DNA from: Vombatus ursinus
Lineage: Eukaryota > Chordata > Mammalia > Diprotodontia > Vombatidae
Direction: 5' to 3'
DNA: 64,000 bases
Assembly (NCBI RefSeq): GCF_900497805.2
Contig: NW_020954626.1
Location: 984,669-1,048,668 of the forward strand
Shown: piece after piece, positions 21,491 to 33,144 of the stretch
How positions within the stretch are numbered: position 1 is the first letter of the stretch
Layout: every line of letters starts with the position of its first letter
Translations under genes and position numbers: made by a program
Notes under the pieces: generated by a model
Told to the model about the DNA's origin: nothing
The model's database searches: none
What the model saw: the letters and a program-made list of their open reading frames with translations, nothing else

Positions 21491-23249
21491 CTCCACTGTT
21501 ATTTTGTCCCACTCACTGTTACGTAGAGCTACATTACGGTTTTAACAGGCTTTTGTGGGCAGGGGAAACTAGGAAACGAAAACCTTTTGTAATATTACTT
21601 TTCATGAGGGAAAATACTAAGTTTCAAATAACTGATAAATGAATTTTTTTAACCAGGATTCAGGCTTTTCTATGTGGCAGCTCCTTTAAGATAAAAAGGC
21701 AGACTTACCTTCCAGGCCACCCCTCCCCCCCCCCCCCCCCCCGGTTAAAAAGAGGCTAAAGACTGGAAAGCCTTAATCATTTCATAATTTGCTTCCACTG
21801 TGAGACTTGGATTCGGCCATTCCCAATTTCTCCTGACTTTTATGTCCTACATGCCTGTGCTGCCCAACTTTGTGGGCTAATCTCAACTAGACCCATTTTG
21901 TCTACTTAATTTCTGCTCCTTCCTCAAATTCGGCATTCCCAGTTCATTTCTTTCTTCCCTATTTACTCTTCTTCATCTTCCATTGAAAAGAGAGCATATG
22001 CTAGCCTCCAAAAGCTGCTGGCCATTCACCCCTCATTGGTTACTGTTCATTGATAGGGCTTTGACCCTTTTGAACCACAACCTATTTCTAGGTTGTTGAA
22101 TGTATATGTAAAACACAAAGTAGCACCCTCCTCCCAACTTGCTTAGTGGATTTCCCATATAAGGGTTCAAGGTATTCTATGGATCTTTATACCACCAAAA
22201 TCACCTGCAAACCCCTACCCAAGTGGCTTAATTTTTCTAGCTAGAGGACACAATTAGCTCAAAGCAAAGATATTTAATGAAAAAAACATAGTAAGAAAGG
22301 TAGCAATAAAATATTTTCCCCATAAACCTAGCACATACATCCACAAACGCACCCTCAGTGGGAAGAATGGATGCACACATGGAACATGTATGAGTCACAC
22401 ATGTTGAGGAGCACACATGTAGTGAAAACAAGTGGCCAAGGGACAACTTACATCTCAGACACAGCAGGGTGTCCAAAGTCATCTGGTGCAGCCGGAGTGT
22501 TACCTCCCCTTGGCTTTGTCCTAAAGGGCATGGTGTATTGTGGTTAGGCATTGCTCTTTTCTGGTCTCATATGGGTGCTGCTTGACCTTGGGCCTCTAGG
22601 TCCATCATTGCTGCCACACGCAGCTACATGAGTCACAAGGTCGCAGAGCTTCTTTCTGATGCTATTTTTTTTAGTACAGCTGTAGTCTTTAATTAAGGTG
22701 CCAACTCTTGATTATAAGAGAAGGATCAGGTGCAGCCAATGCCCCATTTACCTTAAAGTCTACAGGTATTTCTATACAATTCTTTTTTAGAAAACTTTTC
22801 AGTTACTTTTTCGTCCACAAACACAATCTGGATGTTTCTTCCAACCTTGGCTAGAACGGGTGTTTCCTCACCAGATTTCTTCCTTCAGGCTTAAAGTTCT
22901 CTGGAACACAGAATCAGGGCTGCCTAAGCTTACTTGTGCCTTCAGTCTTAAATTAATTTTAAGCCTTTCTTTACTGATTATCGAAGGCCAACTCTTTTTC
23001 TGCAGACTCACTTTGAATTAGAGTGAGAAATTCCATATAATTCCCTATTTAATTCCAATAGCTAAACTGCTCCTAGTCTGCAACATCAAAGAGATTAACT
23101 TACACAAATGCACAACAAAGAGATGATTTAGGGACAGGAACAGAAATGAAAAACAACAACTAATCATACTACTCCCTGAGTTAGTGGCATGACATGGGTG
23201 AAAGGACAGGAAAGGCAGTGAAACAACTAAATGAAAGTAGCTACATAGT
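21491..23249. other. Intergenic stretch with an 18-C run
   Basis: No gene is supported. An uninterrupted C run lies at 21725-21742. A reverse-strand stretch at about 22660-22990 gives coding-like peptide pieces but with stops in every frame and no family I can name. Confidence 0.45.
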
Positions 23250-23503
23250 AGATGGCAAATAGATGGTGCGGTGGATGGAACATGGGGCTGGGAGTAAAGA
23301 AGATCTGAGTTCAAATCCTGCCCCAGACACTTACCAGCTATGTGACCCTAGGCAAGTTACTTACCCCTGCCTGCCTCAGTTTCTCATCTGTAAAATGAAC
23401 AGGAGAAGGAAATGGCAAACCACTTTAGTATCTCTACCAAGAAAACCCCAGAAAGGGGTCATGAAGAGTCAAACACAACTGAAAAATGACTGAACTGAAT
23501 GTG
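23250..23503 (+). mobile_element. tRNA-derived marsupial SINE, long form
   Basis: TAGATGGTGCGGTGGATGGA, GAGTTCAAATCCTGCCCC, CTATGTGACCCTAGGCAAGT, GGAGAAGGAAATGGCAAACC, GAAAACCCCAGAAAGGGGTC and GAGTCAAACACAACTG. Confidence 0.93.
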
Positions 23504-23551
23504 GGATATAGTCAGCAGAGGCAACCCAGAAGGGAGGTAAGTCAAGAAAGA

Positions 23552-23812
23552 CTTGGGGGCAGCTAGGTGGTGCAGAGGATAGAGTACTATGCCTGGAATC
23601 AGGAAGACTCATATTTGTGAGTTCAAATCTGACCTCAGATACTTACTTGCTGGGTGATCCTGGGCAAATCACTTAACTTTGTTTGCCTCAGTTCCATATC
23701 TACAAAATGAGCTGAAGAAGGAAATGGCAAACCACTCCAGTATCTATGTCAAGAAAACCCCAACTGGAGTCATGAAGAGTTAGATACAAGTGAACAAGTT
23801 AACTAACAAATG
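23552..23812 (+). mobile_element. tRNA-derived marsupial SINE, long form
   Basis: GGGGGCAGCTAGGTGGTGCA head, GTGAGTTCAAATCTGACCTC, CTGGGCAAATCACTTAAC, GGAAATGGCAAACCACTCC and GAAGAGTTAGATACAAGTGA. It lies only 48 bp after the previous SINE, and a MIR-like end (GAGATAACATATATAAAATG) follows to about 23875. Confidence 0.93.
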
Positions 23813-23875
23813 AGATAACATATATAAAATGCTTTTCACATTTTATAGTACTATATAAATGTTAGTTATTATGAC

Positions 23876-24600
23876 TAGAAATTGATTTGATATCTCATAC
23901 CTGCTTAGAGAAAACTCGAAGTGTGGTAATATCACAGGTGATTAGAGAAAGAATGAAATGGGAAGGACTCAATCTGAAGAATCTGAAAATCATACTTAAT
24001 TTTTTACTTGTTAAAAGATACAAATATGTTAGAATCTGTTTATCCTTCTTTAAATTGCTTTAAGTAAATATCATTTTGATGTTTTTGGTTTAAAGTTTGC
24101 TTAAGCCTATGTCATACAGTTGTTTTGTAGTGTGAATCATGAAAACTTAAAAATAAAATAGGTTAAACACAGTCATAATTTAATGCCCAAGTCCTATAGG
24201 AATGACAATCCTCTGTGGCAAAGCTGGCTATAAATTTCAAAATCATCACAAATCACTCAAAGTCAAGTTGACTTGCAACACTTAATTGGAAAGGTAATAT
24301 CCTACTGAGCACAATGGCAGTACAAGACAAAAATACCTGCACGTTCAGCAAGCCTACCTATTCTGCTCAACACAGTACTAACCGATCATTGGGAAGAGAG
24401 GCCAGGTTATTTCTCAGGGCAAAGGGATATGGTAAACTCTTACAAGCCTTGCAGGATCATAAGGTAATTTTAGTTTGGCCCTAAAAGCTGGTTTCATCAG
24501 CCTACAGTATTATGCTGATTCAGGTTTGAAATCATTTCAGCGGAGTCTGCAATTTCCAGAAGGTCTTAGATCCAAGGAACAGGGTAAGCACCAGTTAGCT
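23876..24600. other. Intergenic stretch, nothing recognised
   Basis: AT-rich DNA with no recognised gene or repeat. Confidence 0.45.
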
Positions 24601-24715
24601 TATGGCTTGTAGGGCTTTCATTTTTGTATCCCTACTTGTATCCAAGTGCCTAGCATGGTACCTGGAATATAATAAGCACTTAATAAATCTTTGTCACTAG
24701 ATTGATTTGGTTGAG
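24601..24715 (+). mobile_element. L2 3' end fragment
   Basis: TTTTTGTATCCCTACTTGTA, GTGCCTAGCATGGTACCTGG and AATAAGCACTTAATAAATC are L2-terminal blocks. Confidence 0.75.
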
Positions 24716-24924
24716 TTATTGCTTTTACCCTGGGCTAATCTACCTAATACCCACTGAGATTTTTTCTCAGATTCCTCACTGCAATAAAGATGCAACTCTG
24801 AACTGGCAAAGGTTATTACAGTTATTACATATATGAGATCTCAGCAGTTTGGAAAAGTTTCAAATATGGGCCCAGTGATAGACTGTATATCTTTTGTCCA
24901 AGGGATAAGTGAGCTAAGTTTGGA

Positions 24925-25015
24925 TAGGCTCATCATCTATACAGATGAGTAAACTGATGTCCAGAGAGCCCAGGTCACTTGCCCATGGGCACAAAGCTAG
25001 TAAGTACATAGGCAC
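24925..25015 (-). mobile_element. SINE fragment
   Basis: ACAGATGAGTAAACTGATGT, CAGGTCACTTGCCCATGGGC and CACAAAGCTAGTAAGTACAT are the middle part of the reverse SINE unit. Confidence 0.65.
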
Positions 25016-25233
25016 AAGGCTATATAAGTGTAGCCTACAGTCCATAGTAAGCTGGTTATTAGGTGATGAATTATTTGGCTCTAGCAACCCATTAAATAAA
25101 GAAAAAACCGTATGCAATAGTCCTAAGTCATGTGCAGCCCATTTTCTCTTCTGTAATGTTAGGACCAGTGTTAGAAAAGGCATAGAGGGTGCTAAGAATC
25201 ACTGAAGTTTAGACCATCTATAAATATGAACTC

Positions 25234-25362
25234 CTGGTACATGAAACATGAGATCCATGTTTAACAGTCACCAAGTCCACATACTGCTAGAAGAACTGAA
25301 CCATGCAAATACTGACATCGCCATCATGAATGAAACCAAAAGATAACAGGACATTTTAGCTA
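25234..25362 (+). mobile_element. RTE-type LINE endonuclease fragment
   Basis: One frame reads GT(stop)NMRSMFNS, then HILLEELNHANTDIAIMNET. This matches the start of an APE-type endonuclease (pattern TWNVRS..., ...LLEEL...DI..L.ET), which in RTE/BovB elements opens the ORF. The expected Trp codon TGG is TGA here. Only about 130 bp are recognised. Confidence 0.55.
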
Positions 25363-25394
25363 AACAGGAGGGTCCCTCACAGGTTCTCCTTAGA

Positions 25395-25700
25395 GAGTCT
25401 TGAAGGAAACAAAGGATTCAGAGGAAGAACATTCCAAGTATGGAGCACAGCCAGTGAGAAGATCAGGAGATGCGAGATGGAGGGTCGAGTGTAAGGAACA
25501 TCTAAAAGACCAGTTTGGCTGGACCACAGAGGGCTAGAAGTAGAGTAATAAGGCTGAAAAGATAGGTTGGGGTTGACTTATAAAGGACTTTAAATGTCAA
25601 GTCAAAGTGTCCATATTTTATTCTAGGAGGCAATAGGAAACCACTGCAGTTTATTGAGCAGGGTGGGACGTGATCAGCCCTGACCAATTTTCTTCAGGAA
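25395..25700 (+). mobile_element. Old interspersed repeat (middle and 3' blocks)
   Basis: GAAGAACATTCCAAGTATGG, GAGATGCGAGATGGAGGGTC, GACCAGTTTGGCTGGACCAC, GGCAATAGGAAACCACTGCA, GTTTATTGAGCAGGGTGGGA are the middle and end blocks of the family also split at 18.4/19.4 kb. Confidence 0.72.
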
Positions 25701-25730
25701 AATTTCTTTGACTGCTCTACGGAGGAACAC

Positions 25731-25790
25731 TAGTAGCATAGTGCCTGGCACATAGAAGGGGCTTAATAAGTATTAGTTGACTAATTTGCT
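25731..25790 (+). mobile_element. L2 3' terminus fragment
   Basis: CATAGTGCCTGGCACATAGA and GGGGCTTAATAAGTATTAGT. Confidence 0.65.
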
Positions 25791-26029
25791 GATGTGCGTG
25801 ATGTATATAAGCAAAATGAGCACTGAAGGTAATTGCAATTTGTGCACCAGCTCGTTACAGAGGATTGGCTTTCTATGAGGGACTCAACAGGATTCTCCAA
25901 ATTAAGTTAACATGTATCTTACTACTCATTGATTTCACTGCAAAGATGGGCATGGGGAGAATAACGAAAAATGTTGGAAAATCATAGTTCAGAATTAAGA
26001 AGCAAAAGGAACCAGTGGGTTATGAGGAT

Positions 26030-26402
26030 CAGTTAAAGGAACTGGGGATATTGGTTCTGGTGAAGAGAAGATCCAGGTGAGTCTTTCCCTGATGATAGAT
26101 GTCTTCAGGTACATATTTGGAGGGTTGTCATGTGGAAGAATGATTAAAGTTCTATTTGGCTTCAGAGGGCAGAACCAGGAGCAGAAGTAAAATTTGCAAA
26201 GAAGTCAATTTGGGCTTGATATCATGAAAAATTTCTAAACACATTTCACTGCCCAGAAATAGAATGGGTGGCTCTAGGAGGTGGTGGGTTCTCCCTCCTT
26301 GGAGGTCTTCAAACAGAATAGAGGCTACACAACTACTTGTCCAGTATGGCATAGTAGGGATTCCTTTCATGTATGGACTGAACTAGAAGACCATTGGTCC
26401 CT
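26030..26402 (+). mobile_element. CR1/L3-type LINE 3' end
   Basis: CR1-clade 3' UTR in order: GAGAAGATCCAGGTGAGTC, GAGGGTTGTCATGTGGAAGA, CAGAGGGCAGAACCAGGAGC, GGGCTTGATATCATGAAAAA, GAATGGGTGGCTCTAGGAGG, CTTGGAGGTCTTCAAACAG, GGACTGAACTAGAAGACC, ending in TTCATGATTCT, the short 3' repeat typical of CR1. Confidence 0.85.
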
Positions 26403-26449
26403 TCAGCATTTCATGATTCTGACTATGACTTGCCCAGGGTCAAACACAC

Positions 26450-28384
26450 ACCAAAAAAAAAAAAATAGGGATAGAATTGAACCTAGAAGCTTGATCTCTT
26501 TATTTCTTTTTGTAATATCTTTTTTAACCCAGAAAAACCAATTCTTTAGCAACTATTATTTTTTATTACATGTTGATAAAGGTAATGTTGAGGTTTAGGG
26601 GACTGGGGAAGGAAGTGGGCCTATTTTAACAGTTCTTGAACTCATTAAAGAGCTTTTGTTATTTTTTTTTTTACTATATTTAATTTCCCTCTATGTTTTC
26701 TGTGAACTTGTGTAGATCCAGGTTGACAAATTACAGATGGCCTATTTCCACATATACATCTTAACAAAGCCATTTGTTTTAATAATGTCATCATTGGGCT
26801 TTTATAGTGTGACAATTTGGCAGGAGGAGGAAGCGCATGTGCTTTTGGACAAATGCTTGTGATAATGGAAAGATTTTTAAATGTGTCTGTGTTCTAAAAG
26901 CCATTTGTTTCCAAGAAACTAGTAATGTTTTCTCTTATTGGTCATAGTAAATTTTGGTGATCTTTTCTATAGCCTCAAATTTCATTAACCCCACCAAATT
27001 CTCAGAGCCACTATTATTTGCAAATGTTTTATTTGTAAAAAATACTGAATTGATAATTATACAATAACAAGTGTGAAATCATTTACAATACAAAAAAGGA
27101 TTTTGGAAAGATAGTATGCAAATAGATCAACACTACTGTTTGGAATATATCCTATGAACTAGATGATTCAATAACTAATATAACCTAATCTTTATTTCCA
27201 TAGCAGTAACTTCTTAAAATTTTTATTTTGCTTTCCAAAAATAGGAGCATTTTTGCCAAATGATAACATAAAGCTATGCATCTTAAAAAAAAAGCAAAAT
27301 CTGGTTGTTACAATTTTTTAACTTTAATTTCATGTTACAGTTTTTAAACATAAAACACAATTTCTTTTAACCACAATAGAACTCTTTAGAATCCTCAATT
27401 AGTATTTTGGAGTCTATACTTTTAGAAAAAAGAGGCTAACTTAAGAAAAGTGGCTGACCTTAGGGATTCAATGTACCTCCAGTAGGTAAGCCATCTACTT
27501 CTTGACATAAAGAGAATCACTATCTATGTCTATTCCACTCTGCTTATACTCCAACATTGGTCCAAACATAGGCCAATCTGTAAGATGAGAGCTCTTCAAA
27601 ATGAGAAAGGAATATATTGTAAAAAAAAATAACAATTATGGAATGCACTTGGGTTTGATACAAAACAGATCTGAGGGGAAAGTGGACTAACCCAAACTAA
27701 TGTAGTACTTGAATGGAAAGGTGACAGCTTAGAAACATCCTCAACAAAGGGTAAAAGAAAAAAAGTGTTTTGTCGAAAGCTCAGTTAACATTTAAATTAA
27801 AATTCCCCCAAATCCCCCACCTATACATGTTTTTTAAAAATTTCAAATTTTCATGATTAACCAAACAGGAATTCGATTTATCCTAGCCAGAAAATCCTGG
27901 CCAGCACATCAATTGAATTTATTCTGTTTCTTAGAATGAAAACTGGACATTTAAGCATACCATTCTAAGCCGATTTCTATTCTATGTTAGTTACAGGAAT
28001 AAAAAACATTTGCCTTACTGGAAATTTTGAAATGCTAGAGCGACAGGCCACTTCTCTATTTAAGGAACAGCCACAGACCTGCAAATAAGTACAATTAGAC
28101 CCATATAATCTTTTGCAATAAGTGTCAAAGCATATGGGTTGCTTTGCTCAGCCTTCCAGGCAGTTAAGTGAAATGCTTAGGCCTGAAAATTGCAAAAGTT
28201 CATGATTTCTCACTTTGGAATGAGATATGACGCAGGAAGAGTAAACTGCAGATGTTCAGCACCAGATGTTAATGTAAAAATTGGAAAATCATGGTCCCAT
28301 ATAGTTACAGCTGATGTTAACCACACCAAACCCATTCTATAGACCAGAACATAGAATTGTTTCGACCAAATCAGCAGCTAAACT
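26450..28384. other. 1.9-kb stretch almost free of recognised repeats
   Basis: No exon, SINE or LINE is recognised here, apart from a possible small MIR piece before 26460. This is unusual for the window. No long open frame exists on either strand. It may hold conserved non-coding DNA, but that cannot be judged from one sequence. Confidence 0.5.
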
Positions 28385-28755
28385 TTATTTTTGAGGAAAG
28401 AAGGAAAGAAAGGGATGGAAGGAACAAACGGAGGGAGGGAAGGAAGAGGAATGGAGAGACAGGGGGGAGAAGGAAGGAAGAGAGGAAAGGAATAAAGAAA
28501 AACAGGAAGGGAGGGAGGAAGGGAGGGAGGAGGGAAGAAGGAAGGAAGAGAGGAAAGGAGTATGGAAAGAAAGGGAGGGAGGGAGGAAGAGAGGCAGGGA
28601 GGAAGGAATGGAGAGAGGAGGTAAGAAGGAAGGGAGGGGGGGAGAAAAGGAGGAAGGAAAGAAAGGAGGAAGTGAAAAGTAGGAGAGAGGAGAAAGGAGG
28701 CAAGGAGAAAAGGAGAGAAGGAGGAAGAGGAGGAAGGAGGGAAGGAAAGAGCAGG
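28385..28755. repeat. GA-rich polypurine tract, (GGAA)n-like
   Basis: About 370 bp that are almost only A and G on the plus strand (GGAAGGAAGAGAGGAAAGGA-type units, degenerate). The Arg/Glu/Lys/Gly frame on the plus strand and Ser/Pro/Leu/Phe frames on the minus strand are composition artefacts. Confidence 0.95.
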
Positions 28756-28774
28756 GATAGAAGAGAGATCTTTA

Positions 28775-28860
28775 CTGATAGTCAGTAAACATTTATTAAG
28801 CATCTACTATATATCAGGCTAAGCACTGGGGCTACAAAGAAAGGCAAAAATAAACCAGAT
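28775..28860 (+). mobile_element. Old interspersed repeat, 5' block
   Basis: GTCAGTAAACATTTATTAAG, CATCTACTATATATCAGGCT, AAGCACTGGGGCTACAAAG, directly after the polypurine tract. Confidence 0.65.
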
Positions 28861-29518
28861 CACTTTCATAAAAAAAAGAGGTTTTAAAAAAGCTACACCC
28901 TCTAATAGATCAAAGTAGTTACTTTCACAAAAATCATAAGGACAGATTAAGTGGGATAAATGTTTGGAGATCTATTTTTCACCTTGTATACAGTTCTCCA
29001 AGAATACAATTTCTCAGAATTCTATATATAAAGTGGATGAGTCTTTCAATTTGTGGGCTTTCCTATTGTTCAGAAAGAACAGGGGCTTTGGAACATTTTT
29101 ACTTTGAGACATCCTTTGAAGTTGAGATGAATGAGGGAAACCAAATGAATGTATTCAAAATTAGATGGAAATGTTGTTCCATGGATTTGGGAAAGGGGAG
29201 GAAGTATGAAGCGTGGGGTGGGGGAAGAGGGATTTTACACCTCCCAAGCCTTGAAGTTTCAACTTTAATCTTGAGGTATTTAGTGCCTGATTCATTTTTT
29301 CAGAGCATAAAGAGAGAGAATGGGACATTTGACCTGAATAGTTCCAGATCCATTTCTAAATCATGGAAAATAGTATTGCTACCTACACATGATTGTCATT
29401 ACTTGGTCTTCCCAAATATCAGCTAATACCTGAAGATAGAATGTTTATAAAGAAGGCAGTTATTTGAATGGAGGTAGAAGATAACAATGGAAAGAGGGTC
29501 TTTCTGATTATGGCAAGT
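28861..29518. other. Intergenic stretch, nothing recognised
   Basis: The forward open frame at 29037-29426 (129 residues) has no recognised domain or splice context, and I do not call it. Confidence 0.45.
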
Positions 29519-29790
29519 AGTGGCACAATGGATAGATCTCTGGGCCTGGAGTCAGAAAGACCTGAGTTCAAATGTGTCCTCTGACACTTACTATCTGTGT
29601 GACCTTAAGCAAGTCACTTAACCTCAGTTTCCTCATCTGTTAAAGTGGAGGTAATAATAGCACCTACTTCCCAGGATTGTTGTGAGGATTAAATGAGATA
29701 ATAATTGTAAAGTGCTTAGCACAGTGCCTGGTACATAATAAGCACTATAGAAATGTTAACTCTTATTGTTATTATTATTATTATTATTAT
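29519..29790 (+). mobile_element. tRNA-derived SINE, long form with (TTA)n end
   Basis: GTGGCACAATGGATAGATCT, GGAGTCAGAAAGACCTGAGT, GTGTGACCTTAAGCAAGTCA, GATTGTTGTGAGGATTAAAT, AAGTGCTTAGCACAGTGCC, TAGAAATGTTAACTC, then an ATT-unit microsatellite. Confidence 0.92.
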
Positions 29791-30206
29791 TACATATGTT
29801 GCATTAGGCACCCTGTCCCAACACCTGTTTAGCATTTAAATTTATCATTTCCCCTTCTGTGGAAAAGACTAATTTTCAACGCAATATATTCTAATTCATC
29901 CATTCCTCCTACCCCCTCTACCATCTCACTCTCAAAAGTATTTTGATAGAATGTCATAGTTTAACAATATAAGGAATAATGTAGCAGTTCTTTATTTTGT
30001 GGATATGCTTCCTCATTCACTCAATAGTGTTTGACAGCGTCCCAGGTACTATATAGGCAATGCAGAACCAATAGAAGACCTTGCAGCCAGCTACAAAGGA
30101 GCACCCACTCTTTAATCCAGCTTCAGTTACAAAACAAGAAGCTTGAAGACCAAGAGCGCAAGTACAGGTAAGCAGGGAGGAGGGTGGCAAATGAGCAAAA
30201 GCAGAG

Positions 30207-30375
30207 AATTACAGTCCTGGGAGGGACTTACTAACAATTTAGTTCAACCACCCTCAGTCTACAGATGAGGAAGCTGAGAAAGTCAATGGACTTGCCAAGG
30301 TTGGACAGCTAGTCAATGGTAGAATTTGGACTAGGACCCATGTCTCCTGACTAAGTAGTCTCCTTTACAGTAAGT
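30207..30375. mobile_element. MIR-type fragment
   Basis: CAGTCCTGGGAGGGACTTAC, CTACAGATGAGGAAGCTGAG, ACAGCTAGTCAATGGTAG and AGTCTCCTTTACAG are in MIR order. Confidence 0.65.
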
Positions 30376-30520
30376 TTCTTTGATTTCACACTGAATCCTT
30401 GAAGGAATTCAATCTATGGTCTACACTATTTCCTTTTCTGAATTACTTTTTCTGATTAAGTCAGTAAAGGAAGCCGACCAAAGCCTCATTACAGAATACT
30501 CTTTGCTAGTAAATAAAACA

Positions 30521-30735
30521 AGAGTCAGTGTGGCAGAGCGGAGTGCAAAAGAGACTGAGTTCCAGTCTTCCCTCTGACATATACTGACGAGGTGACTCTG
30601 GGCTAGTAACTTAACCACTTGTTAACTCAGACAACTCTCTAAAACGATTAGTTGCCCAACAGTTGTTGATTTGCATTGGTGGAATGTGCTTCCTCATTAG
30701 GAGTTTCCTATGCCAGTGAAATCACAGGTCTACAC
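30521..30735 (+). mobile_element. SINE with CORE-like distal part
   Basis: GTGTGGCAGAGCGGAGTG head, GAGGTGACTCTGGGCTAGTA, ACAACTCTCTAAAACGATTA and CAGTGAAATCACAGGTCT; same distal block as at 14.0-14.1 kb. Confidence 0.78.
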
Positions 30736-30904
30736 CAAATTTTTTCAATATGCTTAAAGGCTAATCCATCTTCAACTATATTCCAAGGTGCCTAACGAAG
30801 TGTCTCATTAGGCCTTATTATAACGTTGTTTTACCTATAAAGACATTGTTATAGAATGTATACCCTAAATTCTAAAGTCCGTGTATATTCTTCTATGTAT
30901 TTTT

Positions 30905-31161
30905 TTGTTGTTGTTCAGTCATTTCAGGTGTGTCCAACTCTTCATGACCCCATTTGAGGTTTTCTTGGCAGAGATATTGGAGTGGTTTGCCATTTCCTCC
31001 ACTAGCTCATTTTACAGATGGAGAAACTGAGGCCAACAAGGGTTAAGTGATTTGCCCAGGGTCACCCAGCTAGTAAGTATCTGAGGCCAGTTTTGAATTC
31101 ATGAATATGAGTCTTCCTGACTCAAGGCCGGGTGTTCTATCCACTGAGCCACCTAGTTACG
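30905..31161 (-). mobile_element. tRNA-derived marsupial SINE, long form
   Basis: Reverse copy: GTTGTTCAGTCATTTCAGGT, CATGACCCCATTTGAGGTTT, TTGCCATTTCCTCCACTAGC, GATTTGCCCAGGGTCACCC, CTATCCACTGAGCCACC. Confidence 0.93.
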
Positions 31162-32184
31162 GGCATATATGGGTATTTACATCTAGAGTCTTCATAAAGT
31201 CTTTGTACAGCTTTTCAATTTTCAGGTTTTAGTTTTTACTAGCTTGGCTTTTACATACAGAAGAAATTTAATTTCTCCTGTTGTCTTTCTTCCTGGTGAT
31301 GAATATTGGATCGTTATCTCAACTGATCACTGGCCAGAATACGATTTACTTTCTCTGTTCTGTTGTGTCACAGATCAGAACTAAGAATATGTTGTATACA
31401 GTTGTTTAACATAGCTCGAAACTTCAATGACGGCATTTCTAAATACTGTTTGCTATTGCTTCTGACTTATCTCCAACCAGAGTAATTAGAGTTTTAAAAT
31501 GTACAAGGACTTTATGAAAACAGCATATATATTTAGCCCATGTTCTTCAAAAGTGCCAGTTTCTAAATAGCTCCACACCTATTAAAAATAGCCAGACAAG
31601 CCTTACTTAAGCACAAAATCTTCCTGAACTTTCATTTATTTCCGAACAGGAGACGGGACTGAGTTCAAATTAGTCTCTTCTCTCTCCTTTCCATGGTTAT
31701 ATCTTTGGTAACTAGGTTTGTTTAAAAAAAAGATTTAGGTACCTATGAGTAGGCAGGAGAAGCAGGAAGAACACCTGTAATTTAGGGATATTCAATTGGT
31801 AGCTTTACGTGGTAATTCAGAGCATTGTTAGTGGTTTCAAACTCTTAAGGTTTCCTGTTTGAGCTCTGGTTTGGGTAGAGGTCTCTCTTGCAAAGTCTAG
31901 TAAAGTTTGGATAAAAATAGAATGTCATGGGTTAAAAACCTTGTAACCTTCTCAGTATCAGATTCAAGAATGAAAACAAATTTCCTCATGTGAAAGTGAA
32001 CTTTCTTGTATGGGCCCTTTGGAACACTGAGGCTGTTGTAAAATGATCATGTGTTTTTCTCTGTCTCACATTAACTCACTGACAGTATCACTTTATAAAT
32101 AGCCTTACCTTCACCCTAACTTAACAAGGTTGGACTTTTTCTGACCTTCTCCATCTCACACACACAAAAGTCCATAGAGTTCAT
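31162..32184. other. Region beyond the likely ATP8B4 3' end
   Basis: No repeat or exon is recognised. A reverse-strand AATAAA (31635-31640) could be a distal poly-A signal of ATP8B4 but nothing supports its use. Confidence 0.4.
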
Positions 32185-32599
32185 TTTATTCTTGAATGTC
32201 ACCGTGAGAATTATATGCATCCCCCAAGGCACTTAGGAGAAAAAAATACCAAAAAAAACCCAAAAAATCATTTTAAAGCCTTTACCAAAGCAACAAAGTG
32301 TCCCCAGTTTCCTTCCCAATAAAGAAGAGACCAAAGACCAAACATGCCAAACTTCTACTGAGTTTTTTTTAAGTCTTTCAAAAACATTACAAAAGAAAAG
32401 AAACAGTTCCACCTTAATACTGGCATGATAAAGCTAGGGACAGAAGATGTCCACTAGTCCACTTCTGGCAGATCTAGGCGTTTCTGCTTACAGATGGACA
32501 CTTCTTAGCTGAAGAAACAACTAAAGAACCACCATCCCCAAAAGAAGATACACTTGGATGGCAACCATCACAACCACGAGCAACATAAAAGTTGGAGTG

Positions 32600-32772
32600 G
32601 ACAGAACAGTGACTCTGAAGTCCAAGGATCTGGATGTAAACCTTACCTCTAACACTTACTACCCATATCATTTAAGCCAAGTCAGTTAGGCTCTCTGTGA
32701 CTCAGTTTCTCTTCTGGAAATGAGAGATTTGGACTAGACAGTCTTACAGGTCCCTCCCAGTTCTAGGTCTCC
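32600..32772 (+). mobile_element. MIR-type SINE
   Basis: GGAGTGGACAGAACAGTGAC, CAAGGATCTGGATGTAAACC, GTGACTCAGTTTCTCTTCTG, CCTCCCAGTTCTAGGTCTCC. Confidence 0.72.
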
Positions 32773-33144
32773 AAGCTATGAGTGTGGAGGCAAGATGATT
32801 TGGATTAGCATGAAGTAGAGAAGCCCCACTGATGAAATCATAGTGCTAAAGGATGAAGTTAGGAAGTACTAAAAGTATTTTTAAAAAAACCACAACCTCA
32901 CAATTCCCTTAAATGATCAAAATATGAATATCTAAATGAACATTTTAGAAATCATGTGATAAAATAATAGGTTCAAATCTTTAGAACTAAAATTGCTGAA
33001 CATATTTGGAGATGCAATACATGAAAAACTGTCTTTACAATATGAGGGAGTAATGACTTGCAAAGATACTTAATGCTTTTTTGATGATTTAATAAAGTTA
33101 CAGCTATTGCAGATGCTAGTAAAAAGAACTGAGAATATATATTT

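Noticed and set aside
22660-22990. Reverse-strand coding-like stretch (RNIQIVFVDEKVTEKFSKKE)
   Set aside because: It could be an old processed pseudogene, but stops fall in every frame soon after and I cannot match it to a known protein. BLASTX would decide.
28357-28803. Open frames of 110-143 residues on both strands
   Set aside because: They arise from the GA-only tract; Arg/Lys/Glu/Gly or Ser/Pro/Leu/Phe peptides reflect composition.
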